Notes: generated by a model not told the origin, from the sequence alone. Counted from the stretch's first letter, positions 1-11,858 are shown. The stretch: 64,000 nucleotides of DNA from Rusavskia elegans (GCA_011316305.1 SAUG01000064.1:62001-126000), one strand, 5' to 3'. Translations and numbers: made by a program.

Positions 1-465
1 CTGCTTCATATCAGTCTCCCAAAAATATGGATGAAGCTGATAACCGAAGTAGCGCTCATATCCGCGGTCATGCCAACAGAGGTATCTGGAGCGGTGCGAA
101 CAATTGGGAGGTTCTCGCAGACATTGAAATTTACGCTTGGTCTTGTATGGGCGCAGCCAGCAACGATGAGGATGATGTTCGACTGCTGAGATGAACTTCG
201 TTCGTCATATCATCATACGTGTGGGGTTCCCTCAAGGACGCGAACAACCCTCTGATCCAACGAGAGTCGAGCGGTTCGCAGCACCCGTCGACGATGTACA
301 GGGCGAGGTATAAGGGATTCTGAGGTGTGGCTCGTTCGCCATTGTGAAGCTCGAGCAGGTTCATGCCGATCAAGACCAACTTCACATCCAGAGACGACGT
401 CGGAAGCCCAGCATGAATCCTTAAAGATTTGGGACCACACGTTGGCGTGCTTTTCCTTTACTTAG
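1..465 (-). pseudogene. 3' part of an unrecognised gene, cut by the window edge
   Basis: On the minus strand an open frame without a clear ATG runs from about 465 to 131. It reads like protein (segments LVLIGMNLLELHNGE and YLALYIVDGCCEPLDSRW) and stops at 131. A second frame that also looks protein-like (RYLCWHDRGYERYFGYQLHP) continues from about 120 to the window edge. A 49-nt GTAAAT...CCAG interval could join the two, but I see no clear branch site, so a frameshift is equally possible. No family is recognised. The gene or gene remnant continues beyond base 1. Confidence 0.3.
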
Positions 466-710
466 CATTCGTCATCCATTTGGTATCTTTCGATACTTCC
501 TGCAGCTTGGCTCACATCGAAATTCGACAAGAGTCAAGACACTTCGTCGTAAATCTCTTGCGGCATGTTGCCAATGCCTTGGGCTTTCGACTGGCAGACT
601 TGGTTCTTCGGACAATGTGATCAACTAATTGTCGGATAATAGAAGCGCAGCAAAGGGTGGAGGTGTATTGATGCTCTCAGAATTTCTGGACAAAGCAGTC
701 TTTCCCATGA

Positions 711-989
711 ATGGTACGGGAACTAAAGGTCCCTTGGAGGCTTTTATCAGATTGCGTAAGCCTACCTGACGAGTTGCAGACCTACCGTCAAACGAAAGAG
801 TCATTTGAACGCGAGCAATCAACACCAGGTCGAGCTTTGCCACCCTGTCACAAGCTGCTCTACATGTATTGTTTTGAATGCGGCCACCGTATTCCACTCG
901 ACCGGCATGATTGTGGCAAACTGGTATGTCCGACCTTATTGCTCCTCGCAAACGTGCACGCCAAAGCCCTGGGTCTGAGAATCTTGTGA
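711..989 (+). CDS. Short cysteine-bearing reading frame, doubtful
   Basis: This is a 92-codon frame starting at an ATG. It contains a small Cys/His cluster (YCFECGHRIPLDRHDCGKL) that could bind a metal. No splice signals, partner exons or known domain are visible, and an opposite-strand frame of similar length overlaps it. It may be a gene remnant or chance. Confidence 0.2.
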   Translation: MVRELKVPWRLLSDCVSLPDELQTYRQTKESFEREQSTPGRALPPCHKLLYMYCFECGHRIPLDRHDCGKLVCPTLLLLANVHAKALGLRIL

Positions 990-2254
990 TCCGCCGTGAT
1001 TATAATTTTTGCGGCTCTTGCCATCGCCGCAGGCCGTAAGCCAAATTCATTGGGCCGATATCCCCTTGCTTGCCGACCGACGAGACTCAAGCCCTTTCAT
1101 ATTGCTATAGCAGCACAACTGTCGAGCAACGATCGACCAGCACAGTCGACGAAAACAATCGGGCGTCTTGTTTGGAGCGCGAGGCAGCCGGCAGCTTTCC
1201 GGTAGGAGGGTGTGGGTTTTTGTGTGGACCCTATGGTTCTGGTATCTGAGTCAACGTCAGCTGCCGTGTAGTGACACCCTCGAAGAGCTGAAAAGCGGTC
1301 GGGGCTTACGGTCGAATACAGAATAGGGAGGGCCCTCGGAGAGTCCCTCCCTCTGAATTAAGAGGCCAACTCAGCTTCGTATAGGTACATGATTGAGTCT
1401 CGACATGAGAGCGAGCAAGAGCGGTTCTTGGGTCGTTCGATTGATCGTGGTGCAGAACGCAGAGGGCGCGATGTTTACAGCCGCATGAGTCATCGATGAG
1501 TCAGCACGGGACAACCGCGGCCGTGGCGGTAAGATTGGTGACGTCACGCTCACCCTTTGCCTCATCAACCCTCTGGAATCACTGAGTATCGTTTAGTCTT
1601 TGATGATCAGATGTCCCGGACGGGACCGTTGTAAGATATCTTACCAGAGCTTCGATTCTCCCATGTTTGTGTCACTTTGCACGGAGAATCCTGTTGTTTG
1701 AGCGATATAGCGAAGATAGCAATTTCAGGGTTGTGATTACAACAGATTACAACAAGAAAAAGTCGCGGAAATGGATGGGAGGAGATCATGGAATGAGGCT
1801 GACGAAACGTCAGTCGGTTGACGTATACCATCTAAATGCACGGGATGATAACAGGGCCCTCGGAAACCAGTCCTTGAAGCATCCACCAGCGACGGTCACG
1901 CCTATGTCTGTGGTGCAAGAAGGCGGTAGGGGTAAGATCTGGACATACAGGATGATACAGTATCACTGAATCCTATCATCAGGCAAGAACAGGGAAGATA
2001 TTATGGTGCCAAGGGATGAGCTTGAGAAGTGTCGACCGCGAAATGTTGATCCCTTGTTACTTCGTTGTCCTGTTTTTCTGTTGATATCAGTGTGGGACTA
2101 TATATTGCCTCTGTGCCTCTTCCTCCCTCCTCCTACTTTATCTCCACGGCCCATTTGAAGTCAACGCAGCGACCGCTTAAAGTAACTTCTTGGTGCAACC
2201 CAAGGACTGCGTTCACGCCTATACTTCCACCGGGGTTTCGACGTCTTGAACATA
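990..2254. other. Region without a supported gene
   Basis: Only short overlapping frames without protein-like composition are present. The last ~200 bases, up to the ATG at 2255, are rich in C and T runs (around 2110-2150), as is common in fungal promoters and 5' leaders. They probably form the upstream region of the next gene. Confidence 0.5.
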
Positions 2255-3291
2255 ATGGGCCCTCAGATCCATCTCGCCGAAACGGCGGATCTTTTAGAGA
2301 AACAGCGCAAAGACAACGCAAAGAAGCGGAAACGAGAGGCCAAGCGGAACCGGAAACTCATGAAACGACAGTTGCGGGTAGAAGGTGTCGTCAAGGAGCA
2401 CGAAGAGCAGCTGGTGCGCCGTCGAACTCGCCACCTACTATGGCGGTCATTCCTGGTTCGTGTTCCCACTACTTTTGAGACATCGCGTTGCAAGCTAATA
2501 GACGTTAGGAAACCACAGCGCAGACTGAGCTCAGCTCCCTCACATGGCTCACTCTCGAAAATATGCACAATGCCATCCGAGACATGTGGCCAAACCCGGC
2601 GTTCAAGGACACAGTACGACAGATCCATGATCTACCCCTACACAGCAGCCCAGATAAATTCATGGAAATCGCAACCCTCGTATCACCAGAGCTTCTTCTG
2701 CAAATGCAAAGCCTGAAATCGCAAGGCTCGCCATACGCATACCAGGTCGCCGAGATTTTTCTACGCCTGAAATACACTCTTCCTGCCCTAACCCCAGACA
2801 CAGCCTTGGGCAAGCTAAAAAGAGGCCAAGCGATACTTAAGGATCCTCTGCTACTGGAGCTAAGTCTGAAGGAGACCGACTCCATTCAAGACGTCTATTT
2901 GAGAATTCGCAATTACTTCTGCAGGCACGAAATCCCCTTTGCAATCTTTGCAAAGGGTGTCCAACATGATGAGATCCTACAACTCTTTCAAGGACTCGCC
3001 AGGATCCACTGTCCACATCTGGAAGGTGTTCAGGATCCCCTAGGGGCAGCTCATTATCTTGGCTTCTCGAAGATGAGAATTCCAAGTCTCGAAAGCACCA
3101 ACGAAAGTGACCATGACGAAGATGGCGAAACCAACGCGAAAAGTACCAGAAAGAAGGGTTCAGCAATCACTGGCCAGAAGAGCCCTGCCAAGTATAGCAG
3201 CGCGAAGCAAGCCGATAACGATCTTCTTTTGGTTCTGGTTGAAATACTGGTATTTGGCCTTCTGTACGCTTTGGCGAGTAACTTTGGGTAG
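2255..3291 (+). CDS. Hypothetical tail-anchored membrane protein, 327 aa
   Basis: Two exons, 2255-2455 and 2509-3291. The 53-nt intron has donor GTTCGT, a GCTAAT branch site and a GTTAG acceptor, and the phase fits exactly. The N-terminus is very basic and probably helical (residues about 18-60, rich in K, R and E). The middle is soluble, with repeated aliphatic helices (for example SPELLLQMQSLK). Residues about 240-285 are polar and acidic/basic. The extreme C-terminus is a single hydrophobic segment (LLLVLVEILVFGLLYALA), which suggests a tail anchor in ER or mitochondrial membrane. I recognise no family. The start is the first in-frame ATG; a TTG lies three codons upstream. Confidence 0.75.
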
Positions 3292-3795
3292 CCTGGGTCA
3301 TAGCATCGAGGCCGGAAAGCGATCTTGCTGGAGAAGCTGGCGTATGAGAATAAATCAGATGGGGTTAGGGCCAGCTTTCCAATCCAAGACTATCTTATTC
3401 TAATTCTCAGTAAATAGCGCAGGTAGATAGCAGCGATTTGACTAGATCGTAGATGTTGACGCCCTACAAGGCGATCATAATCTAATGAGGTCATGCCGGA
3501 GAATTTATCTGTGTCTGTCGTTTATTCCACACCCCAGTGAACGCTCACGTTTTTCTGCTACCTGAATCAACAACTATCTGTATTACATTCTCCCAGCCAG
3601 CCCCGCGCTTAAAGTCCTCGTCGGAATACCTCACGAGTTTAGAGACAAGTGCCTTGTGCTTTCACCATTCGGCATTTACAATATCCACACCCTTTGTCTT
3701 CGGAATCCAACGGTACGAACCAATATTCTACACTTCCAAGAAGCCATTCATACTAGCACTGACCTGGAAAGCCTGCGATCAAGACCACCACCATC

Positions 3796-4209
3796 ATGCC
3801 TCCAAAAGCAACAGTGATTAGTAGCTATGACGGTACAGGTGAATGGGTACGTCGTCTCGATAACCAACCATATAGAAACCAGGCCTTACACTAAATGCCA
3901 TCATAGCAAATCGTCACCAAAACCTTCCAATACTTCTTCGTTCCACGCGACATCAACTTCAACCCTACTCCCGAAGAAGACGAAGAGCAAAGAATCAAAT
4001 ACGAAGAAGCGTACGACAAGCCTTCGAGCCACTTCCTCCCTCTCTACCAGTTGGACTTTATTTTGCGGAAGCAGATCGAGAAGACGGAGTCGTCAGTATT
4101 CAAGGAAGAGCTAGAGAAACTCCACGACAAGGCGAGACTATGGATTGAAGAGCTTGATCAAATTGAGGAGGTGATGAAAGAAGAATCCGAAGGCTGGGAG
4201 TCAGATTAA
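3796..4209 (+). CDS. Hypothetical small acidic protein, 117 aa
   Basis: Exons 3796-3846 and 3907-4209. The 60-nt intron has a strong GTACGT donor, a CACTAAAT branch site and a CATAG acceptor, and the join is in phase. The protein starts MPPKATVISSYDG, has a beta-like segment (VTKTFQYFFVPRDINF), then a Glu/Lys-rich helical C-terminal half ending EGWESD. There is no signal peptide or membrane segment. No family is recognised. The clean splice and sustained composition make it a likely real gene. Confidence 0.7.
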
Positions 4210-4863
4210 TTCTGGAAGCTAAGAGCTCCATCAACCATAAGAGGGGATGAAATTGTATCGAAATTGGTTGCTTGTGTACTCCTCATGCAATAAATAGTCC
4301 ACGTACACGAGATTGGATCTCAGAACAAAGCAAGCAACTACATCACCGCCTCCCGCTTTTTAACAGGTGCACGACACGCGGGAAGTAGAAGTGCTGATTT
4401 CCCTCAAATAGAAAATTGTAACATCCGGTGTGTGAGCTCTATTTGGACATGGGAGATGAGTCCAGGCCGAGACCTAATACTGAAAGCACGGCTAGATTTC
4501 GATACGTGTCTTTCACTCTTCAATATATATATCCAGTTAGCTTGTGTAAACTTTCAAGACTTACCGGGGCCAACTAAATTACATGGATATCAGGTTCTTT
4601 GCTTATCATGTAAGATAGAGACGGCAACTAAATGATGAGAAGTTAACATCACATATCATCAGATCTTGCAATCGCCGTAGCATGGCAACATATGTGTTCC
4701 AAAGTTGCATTAAAGGCCGGTCGTCACAGGAACGAGAATATAAGTAATAAATCGTTTTCAGTCTCTATATTCATCACCCTTCACTGTTCCCCCTCAACGG
4801 ACCTCTCTTCTCCACTCTCCACTTCTATTCCACCCTCCCACTTCTCCACGCACAACCACCAAA

Positions 4864-5255
4864 ATGCCTCCAACCGCTAACTCCAACCCTACCCGCAAAA
4901 ACGCAAACCCCATGCCCAAACCTTACCTCCCATTAACCCCCTCCCCACAGGGCTCACGAATTTCCACAGCAACTACGAACCCCTCATACGCCTCCACTGC
5001 CTTTTTCAAACCCCGATACCACCCATAAATCCAGAGAACAAGAAAATCCTGAAGCACTAAGATTCCGAAATGTCCAAGCTCTCCAATATTCTCGACAGAC
5101 ATATTCAGGCGGTGGCGCGAGCTCGAGCAGAGCGGACTTCGGCTAAAATATTGGAGGATGCGCTGGTCGAACGGTACTTTGTTCAGTGGGGTTCGAAGGT
5201 TTGCGGTGAGCTGAGGGGTTTTAGATTTCCATGGGGGAACCGGCATAGAGTGTGA
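4864..5255 (+). pseudogene. Possible small broken gene
   Basis: A CT-rich leader (4785-4860) precedes an ATG at 4864 that opens a Pro-rich 54-codon frame. A second frame reads through TNFHSNYEPLIRLHCLF to an in-frame TAA at about 5060 and then continues, in the same frame, into a helical stretch (SNILDRHIQAVARARAERT) ending at 5255. No GT donor exists between the two parts, so splicing cannot easily join them. A remnant with a nonsense codon is the simplest reading, but the evidence is thin. Confidence 0.25.
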
Positions 5256-5456
5256 GAGGAGTAGCCTAAAGATAATAAATAGGTTGAAGGGGTGAAGTGG
5301 CTGGGTGCCGGGGGATCGAAGATGGTATTGAGAAGTGATGTGCTAGATTGAGGTGCATGCGTTTGCAGAAATACGAGGTAAAAAAACAGTGTTCAGATGC
5401 ACTCAAGGTCATTGATATTGCATTTCCACTCCAGGGCATTCGATCCAGCTGGTGCC

Positions 5457-7044
5457 TCAGAAAAAGAGCCAAGTGTCATCACGGATCCTCATCATAATCC
5501 CCTTGGATTCCTTCTTCGTCATCAGAGTGAATAAATCATGCGAAATATCCACATCCCGTTCCTTCACCGTATCCACAATCTCCATCCTCCTTCCAAACCG
5601 GCGAAACATACCCGCGATAAACATCAAAATCTCCGCCGAGCCAAGATGCATCCCCATACACTGCCGCGACCCACGGCTAAAAGCGACGAGATACTTATGC
5701 AAACGCGCACCGGTTATTTCGAGGGGAAGCCAGCGTTCGGGCTTGAATATACGAGGCTCGGGGAAGATGTCTGGGTTGTCATGATAAGCGGACTGTTCAT
5801 GCTGATAGGTGTTCCAGGAGGCAGGGTGCAGTCGTAGTACTGAATCGCTTGGTTTGGGCAGACACGCTGCAAGCGGTAAGAGACGCCATAGCTAATGCAA
5901 AGGATCTTCAGCCATACCGCGCTGAGGTATGGCAACTTCTCGAGCTCCACAAGCGACAAGGCCTCGTGGTTTGCTGATGGCATAGCTGATTCAAGCTCTT
6001 CCATCAGCTGCTCCAACACACTCGCGTCACTGAGAATATAGTAAGTGCCTAGAGCAAGGGAGAAGCTCGTGGTGATAGAGCCAGCTCCGACCATAGTCTG
6101 GACGTCCTCCACCAAGCGCCCAACTGACTTATCAAAAGGAGGTAGATCTGAGTCCAGTAGTGTTTCAAGTATACTTGGACGTCCACCACGCTTCTCCCTG
6201 CCATCGTTGTCATCGCCGGCCTTTATGTCTTGGATCTGCTTTCGCTATTGCCGATGCCACTTGTAGGTGACAGACAGATCGGTCAACGAACCACTCGGGG
6301 AACGACAGCATGAGTGGGAACATCTATGGAAACTGTTTCAAGACATGGCTGTTGCTCAAGATAGAAATTCACAGGTCGTAAAAGTCGGGGGCAAAGTCCG
6401 ACTGATCGAGCAGACCGTACGATTTGGGTAAACAGTATTCAGTAACGACGTCTCCAGTTATGGCAGTGTACTCATGCATGAGATTTACTTTCTTGCCGTC
6501 TTGCGTCAACTCTCCACACTTGTTGCACAATTTCTCGACGGCGGCATGGATTACATTGCTATACTTCTGAATTTACTGCATTGAGAAATAGTTGGCGCAG
6601 GCATTTCTCCGTCTGTGATGAAAGTCGTGATCGATCGTTGCCAGGATGCTGTCTAAGGTGCCGAACATAGGCACCTTGAATACTCAGAAGCCGTATTGGT
6701 ATCGAACAGGTAGCTAGCAGGCTTACAGTCCAGGACCACTGCTCTGTTTTCCGCTTACTTGCTCCAACGTAGACTTCGTCATAAAAGTCCGGATCGTTGA
6801 CATGCACTTCGAAAGGATTGATTCGAGCAATAGGACCACATTCCTCGTGGAGTTGGGCCGTTTTTCATGTATAACGTCCGCGAAGGATAAAATCGTACTA
6901 GAATTCATACCAGAAAGAAAAAGCAGCGAGCTTCGGGACTGGTATTGAAGCCACTGGGCTTAGGACCAGCCTGAAGACGACCAAGGAGATTGGGTATAGG
7001 ACTATGAACAAGACCAGAAGCCCGAAAAGGAGGAGAGAAAGCAT
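5457..7044 (-). pseudogene. Decayed cytochrome P450 monooxygenase
   Basis: The N-terminal membrane anchor (MLSLLLFGLLVLFIVLY, start 7044) and the central region (FYDEVYVGASKR) are recognisable. So is the I-helix oxygen-binding region (MVGAGSITTSFSL, about 6090). At the C-terminus lie the Pro-Glu-Arg segment (IFPEPRIFKPERWLP, about 5750) and the haem-binding loop FSRGSRQCMG (about 5675), with its cysteine ligand. These parts sit in different frames. The ExxR helix is scrambled (SAVWLKILCISYG where the family has Glu-x-x-Arg), and stops interrupt the middle near 6380. The layout matches a full-length class II fungal P450 of about 500 aa that has lost function. A 679-bp transposon lies just upstream. 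Confidence 0.8.
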
Positions 7045-7308
7045 TGTGATTGTCTTATGCGCTATATAGTAAGCGATGGTGTCTTTTCTGCAATCATTCA
7101 CCTAATCCAAAATGTCTACTACAATTGAATGGTTGAGTGGACTTTCTTGAGGGAAACTGTGCTGAAGAAGATCTGCTGAATGCTGTGCCGCATCTTCAGA
7201 GTAGACTGGGACTACTAGGCTGATAGCGTACGTATAGTGTAAGGGCACCAATTATTGCAGCTGTAGAATGTGTCGCCAAGAGCTCGGGCTTATCAAGTAC
7301 AATGTCAG

Positions 7309-7319
7309 TCGGTGGCTTG
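7309..7319. repeat. Left target-site duplication of the fold-back element
   Basis: TCGGTGGCTTG occurs here and again at 7999-8009, exactly bracketing the inverted-repeat element. Confidence 0.75.
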
Positions 7320-7998
7320 CCTCAGCTCTCAGACCTGCACGCGCCAGAATTTGGGGAAGGGCTATATTTCACCAAAGCTAGTAGGTCCCGCTAGCTCTAT
7401 ATAGTTAAGGGGTAAAATTCTGGCGGTCGCAGGTCTGAGTTTAATATTCTAAAAACCAGCTAGCTTTATACTTATAATTTTACGAAAATCGTATTTCGTC
7501 GTCGCTTTAACGAGGGGTTTATCTCGAGATATCTCTTCCGAAAACTATCGTCGGGGCTAGATTTCTTAAGAATCTCGCCCCGACGGCTAGTTTTAGAAGA
7601 GAATCCTCGAGATAAACCCCTCGTAGAAGTAACGACGAAATATAACTTTCGTAAAATCTACAGATCGTAAACCCTTTAAAAGCTGTTCTTCGTCGTCCTC
7701 GAAATAAAGGGTTTATCTCGAGGATTCTCTTCTAAAACCAGCTGTCGGGGCGAGATCCTTAAGAAATCTAGCCCCGACGATAGTTTTCGGAGGAGATATC
7801 TCGAGATAAACCCCTCGTTAAAGCGACGACGAAGAATAACTTTTCGTTATCTCGACCAATATAAAGCTAGCTTAGACTAATTAAGTTAACCTTAGACTTC
7901 CTACGGAGGAGTACTAGTAGCAACGCTAGCCTTTTAGTGTATTTTTTTATCACCACTACCACAGTACTCCTCCGTAGGAGGTCTGAGGACTGAGGCAA
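7320..7998. mobile_element. Non-autonomous fold-back element, 679 bp, no coding capacity
   Basis: The ends are inverted repeats (CCTCAG, two variable bases, then CTCAGACCT), flanked by a perfect 11-bp direct repeat. Inside are three hairpin modules. Module A is 7326-7440, closed by CTCAGACCTGC against GCAGGTCTGAG. Module B, 7458-7873, is a giant palindrome centred near 7665; its outer ~73-bp arms differ at only one position, and each arm is itself an imperfect palindrome. Module C is 7891-7988, with 24-bp arms carrying two mismatches. The long duplication and extensive inverted repeats resemble Mutator-like (MULE) MITEs, which make 9-11-bp duplications. The family assignment is inference. Confidence 0.8.
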
Positions 7999-8009
7999 TC
8001 GGTGGCTTG
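7999..8009. repeat. Right target-site duplication of the fold-back element
   Basis: This is an identical 11-bp copy of 7309-7319. It immediately follows the right inverted end. Confidence 0.75.
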
Positions 8010-9140
8010 GTTCGCTAACATCAGCCCCAACAGAACACCGATCGATCGCCTTCACGTCCTTCCCTTCTTCATTCTTTCCGTTACCTGCTAAAGGCTTCCT
8101 GTATTTCTTTTAGGTCTTGCTAAACCGTGTCCCCCTCCCTGGCTGCGCGTCCCCATTTTAGGCGCGGGCCAAAGGTACTTATTCTACAGTGCCGCCCTCA
8201 CTGCACGGCAGGTACCAGATGCCGCTCCACATACTCGCTGGCGGTCATGAGGTAGGGCTGTACCCCACCTTTTGTGAATAACCTCATCGAGATCCCTCTT
8301 CTTCAGCCACCTTCTTTGACCATGTATTCTATACCCACCACGCAAGTTTTGAAGCCGAAACTCTTACATATTTTAGCTCTATACCTTCACTGTCAGATGT
8401 GAATAGATCCATTATATGCGACCAGCATTAGGTAAGCAGTACCTCCTCAACGTTGTTCACCTCGATCCTGGAGAACATCTCACCACCAAAAATCCTTGGA
8501 GAAACCTTTCATCTGAGCAATGTCAGATATCCGATTTGACTCCTCATACAAATATTGATGACATCGTCGAGTTCATAGATAGAGGTGATAGAGGCGGTGG
8601 AGGTGTTAGAAGAAGGAAGGTAGGAGGATTTGGGCGAAGGTCTAGTACTTCGGCAGCAGTGCAAGCGCCTATATAAATAGGCGTAACACCACGCTTGATC
8701 AACTATCGGCTCATTGCCGCATCATACCACCGGCAGCGCCAGAATCTATGAGGCTGTAGTACAAAAAGACTGGGGCTGTTAAATCCCCCACTCTCTTTCG
8801 GAAAGTCGAGCTGAATAGGTTCCATTTTAGCACTCCGTGCGCAAGCATGCAAAATTACGAATACTCGTATGGTGGAGGGGAGGAATGAGGGAACAAAGAC
8901 ATGCATAGCCAGCTCCGACTCGCTGAAATCCTTGAGAATAGAAAGTCATTGATGGTGAACGGATATGGAATCTTGTCATGATTGTGAATGGAGTTATATG
9001 TAGTGGAAGTTCAATGATAGTAGATTGGTGTAAGAGAGCTATGAAACTGATATTCCTTGGTATACTTTAGGGAATTCCTTGTCCGTTGCCCTCTTCCCCT
9101 TTCTAGAGGTACAGAGGGCGCGAGATGATGTACTTCAAAG
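8010..9140. other. Region without a supported gene
   Basis: Only short frames are seen, such as 8416-8676 with a Gly/Arg-rich tail. None has introns, a domain or a sustained protein-like composition. I see no repeats or RNA genes. Confidence 0.45.
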
Positions 9141-9144
9141 TTAT

Positions 9145-9345
9145 GAAGGAATGTGTGTGTGGTATTCGGTTGCTTCGAAGGGGTGCTTCGTAGAAATGTT
9201 TGTGTAGAACTCCGGTGTACTTCCATCGAAAGGATGGAGAAATGTATGTGTTTGAAGCCTGCTGTGTTTCCAAAGGACGGAAGAATGTCTGTGTAGCATC
9301 TTGTTGTGCTTCGAAAAGGACGAGAGAATGTACGCGTGCGCTGCT
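9145..9345 (+). repeat. Degenerate minisatellite, about 45-bp unit, ~5 copies
   Basis: The motif GAATGTNTGTGTAG followed by a TGTGCTTCNAAAGGANG-like segment recurs. Its anchor ATG triplets fall at about 9151, 9195, 9242, 9285 and 9328, giving periods of 43-47 bp. Copies have diverged by substitutions and small indels. All minus-strand frames across it are open, so it yields long repetitive reading frames that are probably not genes. It lies just past the 3' end of the secreted-protein gene that ends at 9470. Confidence 0.7.
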
Positions 9346-9469
9346 TTCCGCCTCCAAATCCTGCCCTCCTGCAGCATTGCTCCAAGCCAGTCAATTGAGG
9401 CCCTAGATAGCTTTCCCATAGCATGTCCGATACTCTGCCGGAGTCCTGAAGGCAAACCCAGGCTTTTCT

Positions 9470-11858
9470 TCAAGGTTTCTTGACAGTAAAATCCTTATTA
9501 CCAGTATCAGCCGGATAATTCACGAAAGTGACGCCATCCGGCCACTCGAAGTTGAGGCTTTTATCCGTAAGTGCGAAATTGCAGCGATGCCAGAAGGTTT
9601 CGAAGCCGGATAAACCGGCGGCTTTGGCCCAGTCGTAGGTTTCGAGGCCTTTAGGTCCTGTTGCACCCATATCAGCTGGACGCTCACTGCTGAATATGGC
9701 TTGGAATGTAACTTGTAAAGATATGAGTGAAGCACGGACAATATTTGCAGATTGGGGTAGAAAACGAAGGGGATGAGGATGTGACAGCGACCTACCACAT
9801 AGACATGGGGGATGTGTGTCGACTGATTCTCGGATATCGTTCTTCTCGCCAGTATAGTCCCAGTTCCACTTCTTGCTACATCATACAACGAAGTCAGCAA
9901 GTCATCTCCCCAATATTAAACATTCACCTTACCCCCAAGTCGAAGCATCACAGACAGGCAAGGTCCAGCTACCCGGGAAACGTCCCGCGTATTCCGATGG
10001 ATCCGGATGAGCGGTAAAAGCCGTAGCCAAGAACTGCGTTGTTCCATTCGTCTGATTGAAGTTAAAGGGATCTTGTCCTACATCCTTCATGGTGCGGTAG
10101 GACTTGGCGGATGCTTCGGTTACCCACTGGCCGGAAGGGAACGCTGTTAGCAGGAAATTTCTGAGATATGGTGGTAGACCTCTACCCTGAGTTCAATACC
10201 GGCGCTCGAATTCAGCTTGTCCGCTCCGTACGGCCAACCGACGCCTCCTCCTTCACTCTTTTGTTCCCAGAAATTGTAAGTGTAGTAGACCCCACCGTCG
10301 GCACAGTATTTGGAGTCTGGTGGTCCTGTAGAAAAGGTACTATCTGTGCATTGCCAGTCGTGTCAGCTCGCAGCTCTTGTACAAGTTTGAAGTAGTAATT
10401 GGCAGTCGATTGACCTACTTCAACGCACTCTTTCGAATCGGGATCATTCGATAGATCCGTAAAAAGAACCCACATCTTGATCGTCTGCTCTTTCGTCCGC
10501 GATTTCCATAGCGAATCGATTGATCGGGCTAGAATCTCTCTTCTGATCTTATCATTCAGACGGCTAACATTAGTCAAGCTATCTGGATCAACCCAAGCAC
10601 CGCCTTTCATCATGTCCAGGAGAGTAAAATTACCAGGGCCAGGAGCTGGAATCGGCTCCCCTATGAAAAGCTTCGCGACCAAGTCCTCCATTGCGCTTAG
10701 GGACGCTCGATAGAATTTCAAGACCGTTTGGGAGAAAATCTTTTGTGCCTCAAGGGGATCAGGCGACGAGGCGGCCGAGTTTTGCAGGAAAGTACCAACC
10801 CCAGAGGCGATCGTACCGGCAGTACCGATAAATGGTCCTGCGACAGGAACAAAGCCTCCTAGAATTGAGAAAATACCACTTAAACCCGTGAGACTGTTAG
10901 AGAGACTAAAGTCTTGACTTTTGGTCGGGAAAAAGTCGTCGATAGAAAATGTATCTAAAGCTAGGCTTTCGATAGCGTCCTTCAATTCGTTATATTGATT
11001 CCGGAGCTGCTGATTAATATTTATAAAAGCTGAAGTGGCAAGTAAGATCCAGGGCTCTGGGACTGGCTTGGACTGGCCCAGTGGATTCGCATTGAACAGC
11101 CCAACCGAATTGCAGCCCAGTTCGTGTTGACAAGGGTTAGCTAAGGTACATTTAAGAAACACATTCCAGAACTTTCGTCCGAACTTTTCGGCCAAGTTCG
11201 CGTTGCCGCTTCCTTCCCAGCAATCCCCCTCCTCATCTACACCGCCCTGGAGGGCTTGCTGGAGGTTGCGATCTGTCTTTGATGCATTCCAATTCTCTGG
11301 AGTCAAATTCCACATTGAATCCTCACAGTCCTCCAGATAATCCGACTTATACAGCTCCACTGCGCAGCGCCAATTAGTCGACCTTTCTTCCTCTTCTGTA
11401 ATATTGAACCTTTCATACAGACAGTCGAAATACGATCCACATTTTCTGTTCAAGGAGTTGATGACACAATAGTACCGCGGCTCACATATCTGTGATGTTG
11501 AGAAACAGTGCCGTAAGGTCCTACCGAGTCGTATGTATTGAACACCAGGAACGAGCCATCGAGTCAGTGAGTCAGATATAGTCCCATAGTCGCTAAAATC
11601 TTCCAGTGAATCCTCTTGTTCAAGACCATGAGTTAGGTAAAGTTCTAAAAACAAGGCAGATGACGTGGCATCACTGGCTACTTCATCAGTTGGCAGAAGG
11701 CGCTGCCAGAGAGTGACGTTGCAGATATCGAACGTTATGGCGGGTTGAAATATTCTATAACTAGCTCCTGGCGGCGGATAAGATCTGACAACTGTGCTGC
11801 ATGATGCAATTAACAAGACAAATAGATAGACAAAACGCTCATGGTAGGTGTGGGGCAT
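9470..11858 (-). CDS. Large secreted protein of unknown function, 693 aa
   Basis: Five exons: 10415-11858, 10186-10343, 9933-10126, 9796-9875 and 9470-9675. All phases agree. The best introns are 10127-10185 (GTAGAG, GCTAAC, CCAG) and 9877-9932 (GTAAGG, TGTAG). The first splice (10344-10414, donor GTCAAT) is the least certain, though the downstream frame (SKYCADGGVYYTYNFWEQ) is clear. The protein starts with a signal peptide (MPHTYHERFVYLFVLLIASCS) and is rich in cysteines and N-glycosylation sites. In the middle it carries a Gly/Ala-rich hydrophobic stretch (ILGGFVPVAGPFIGTAGTIA). Conserved-looking aromatic/Cys blocks follow (GSWTLPVCD, KKWNWDYTG, GFETFWHRCNF). It resembles uncharacterised secreted proteins that occur as families in ascomycetes. 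Function is unknown, and an extracellular or wall role is inference. Confidence 0.8.

Noticed and set aside
9011..9473. Overlapping minus-strand frames of 84-137 codons
   Set aside because: They arise from the 45-bp minisatellite and have no start, splice or domain support.
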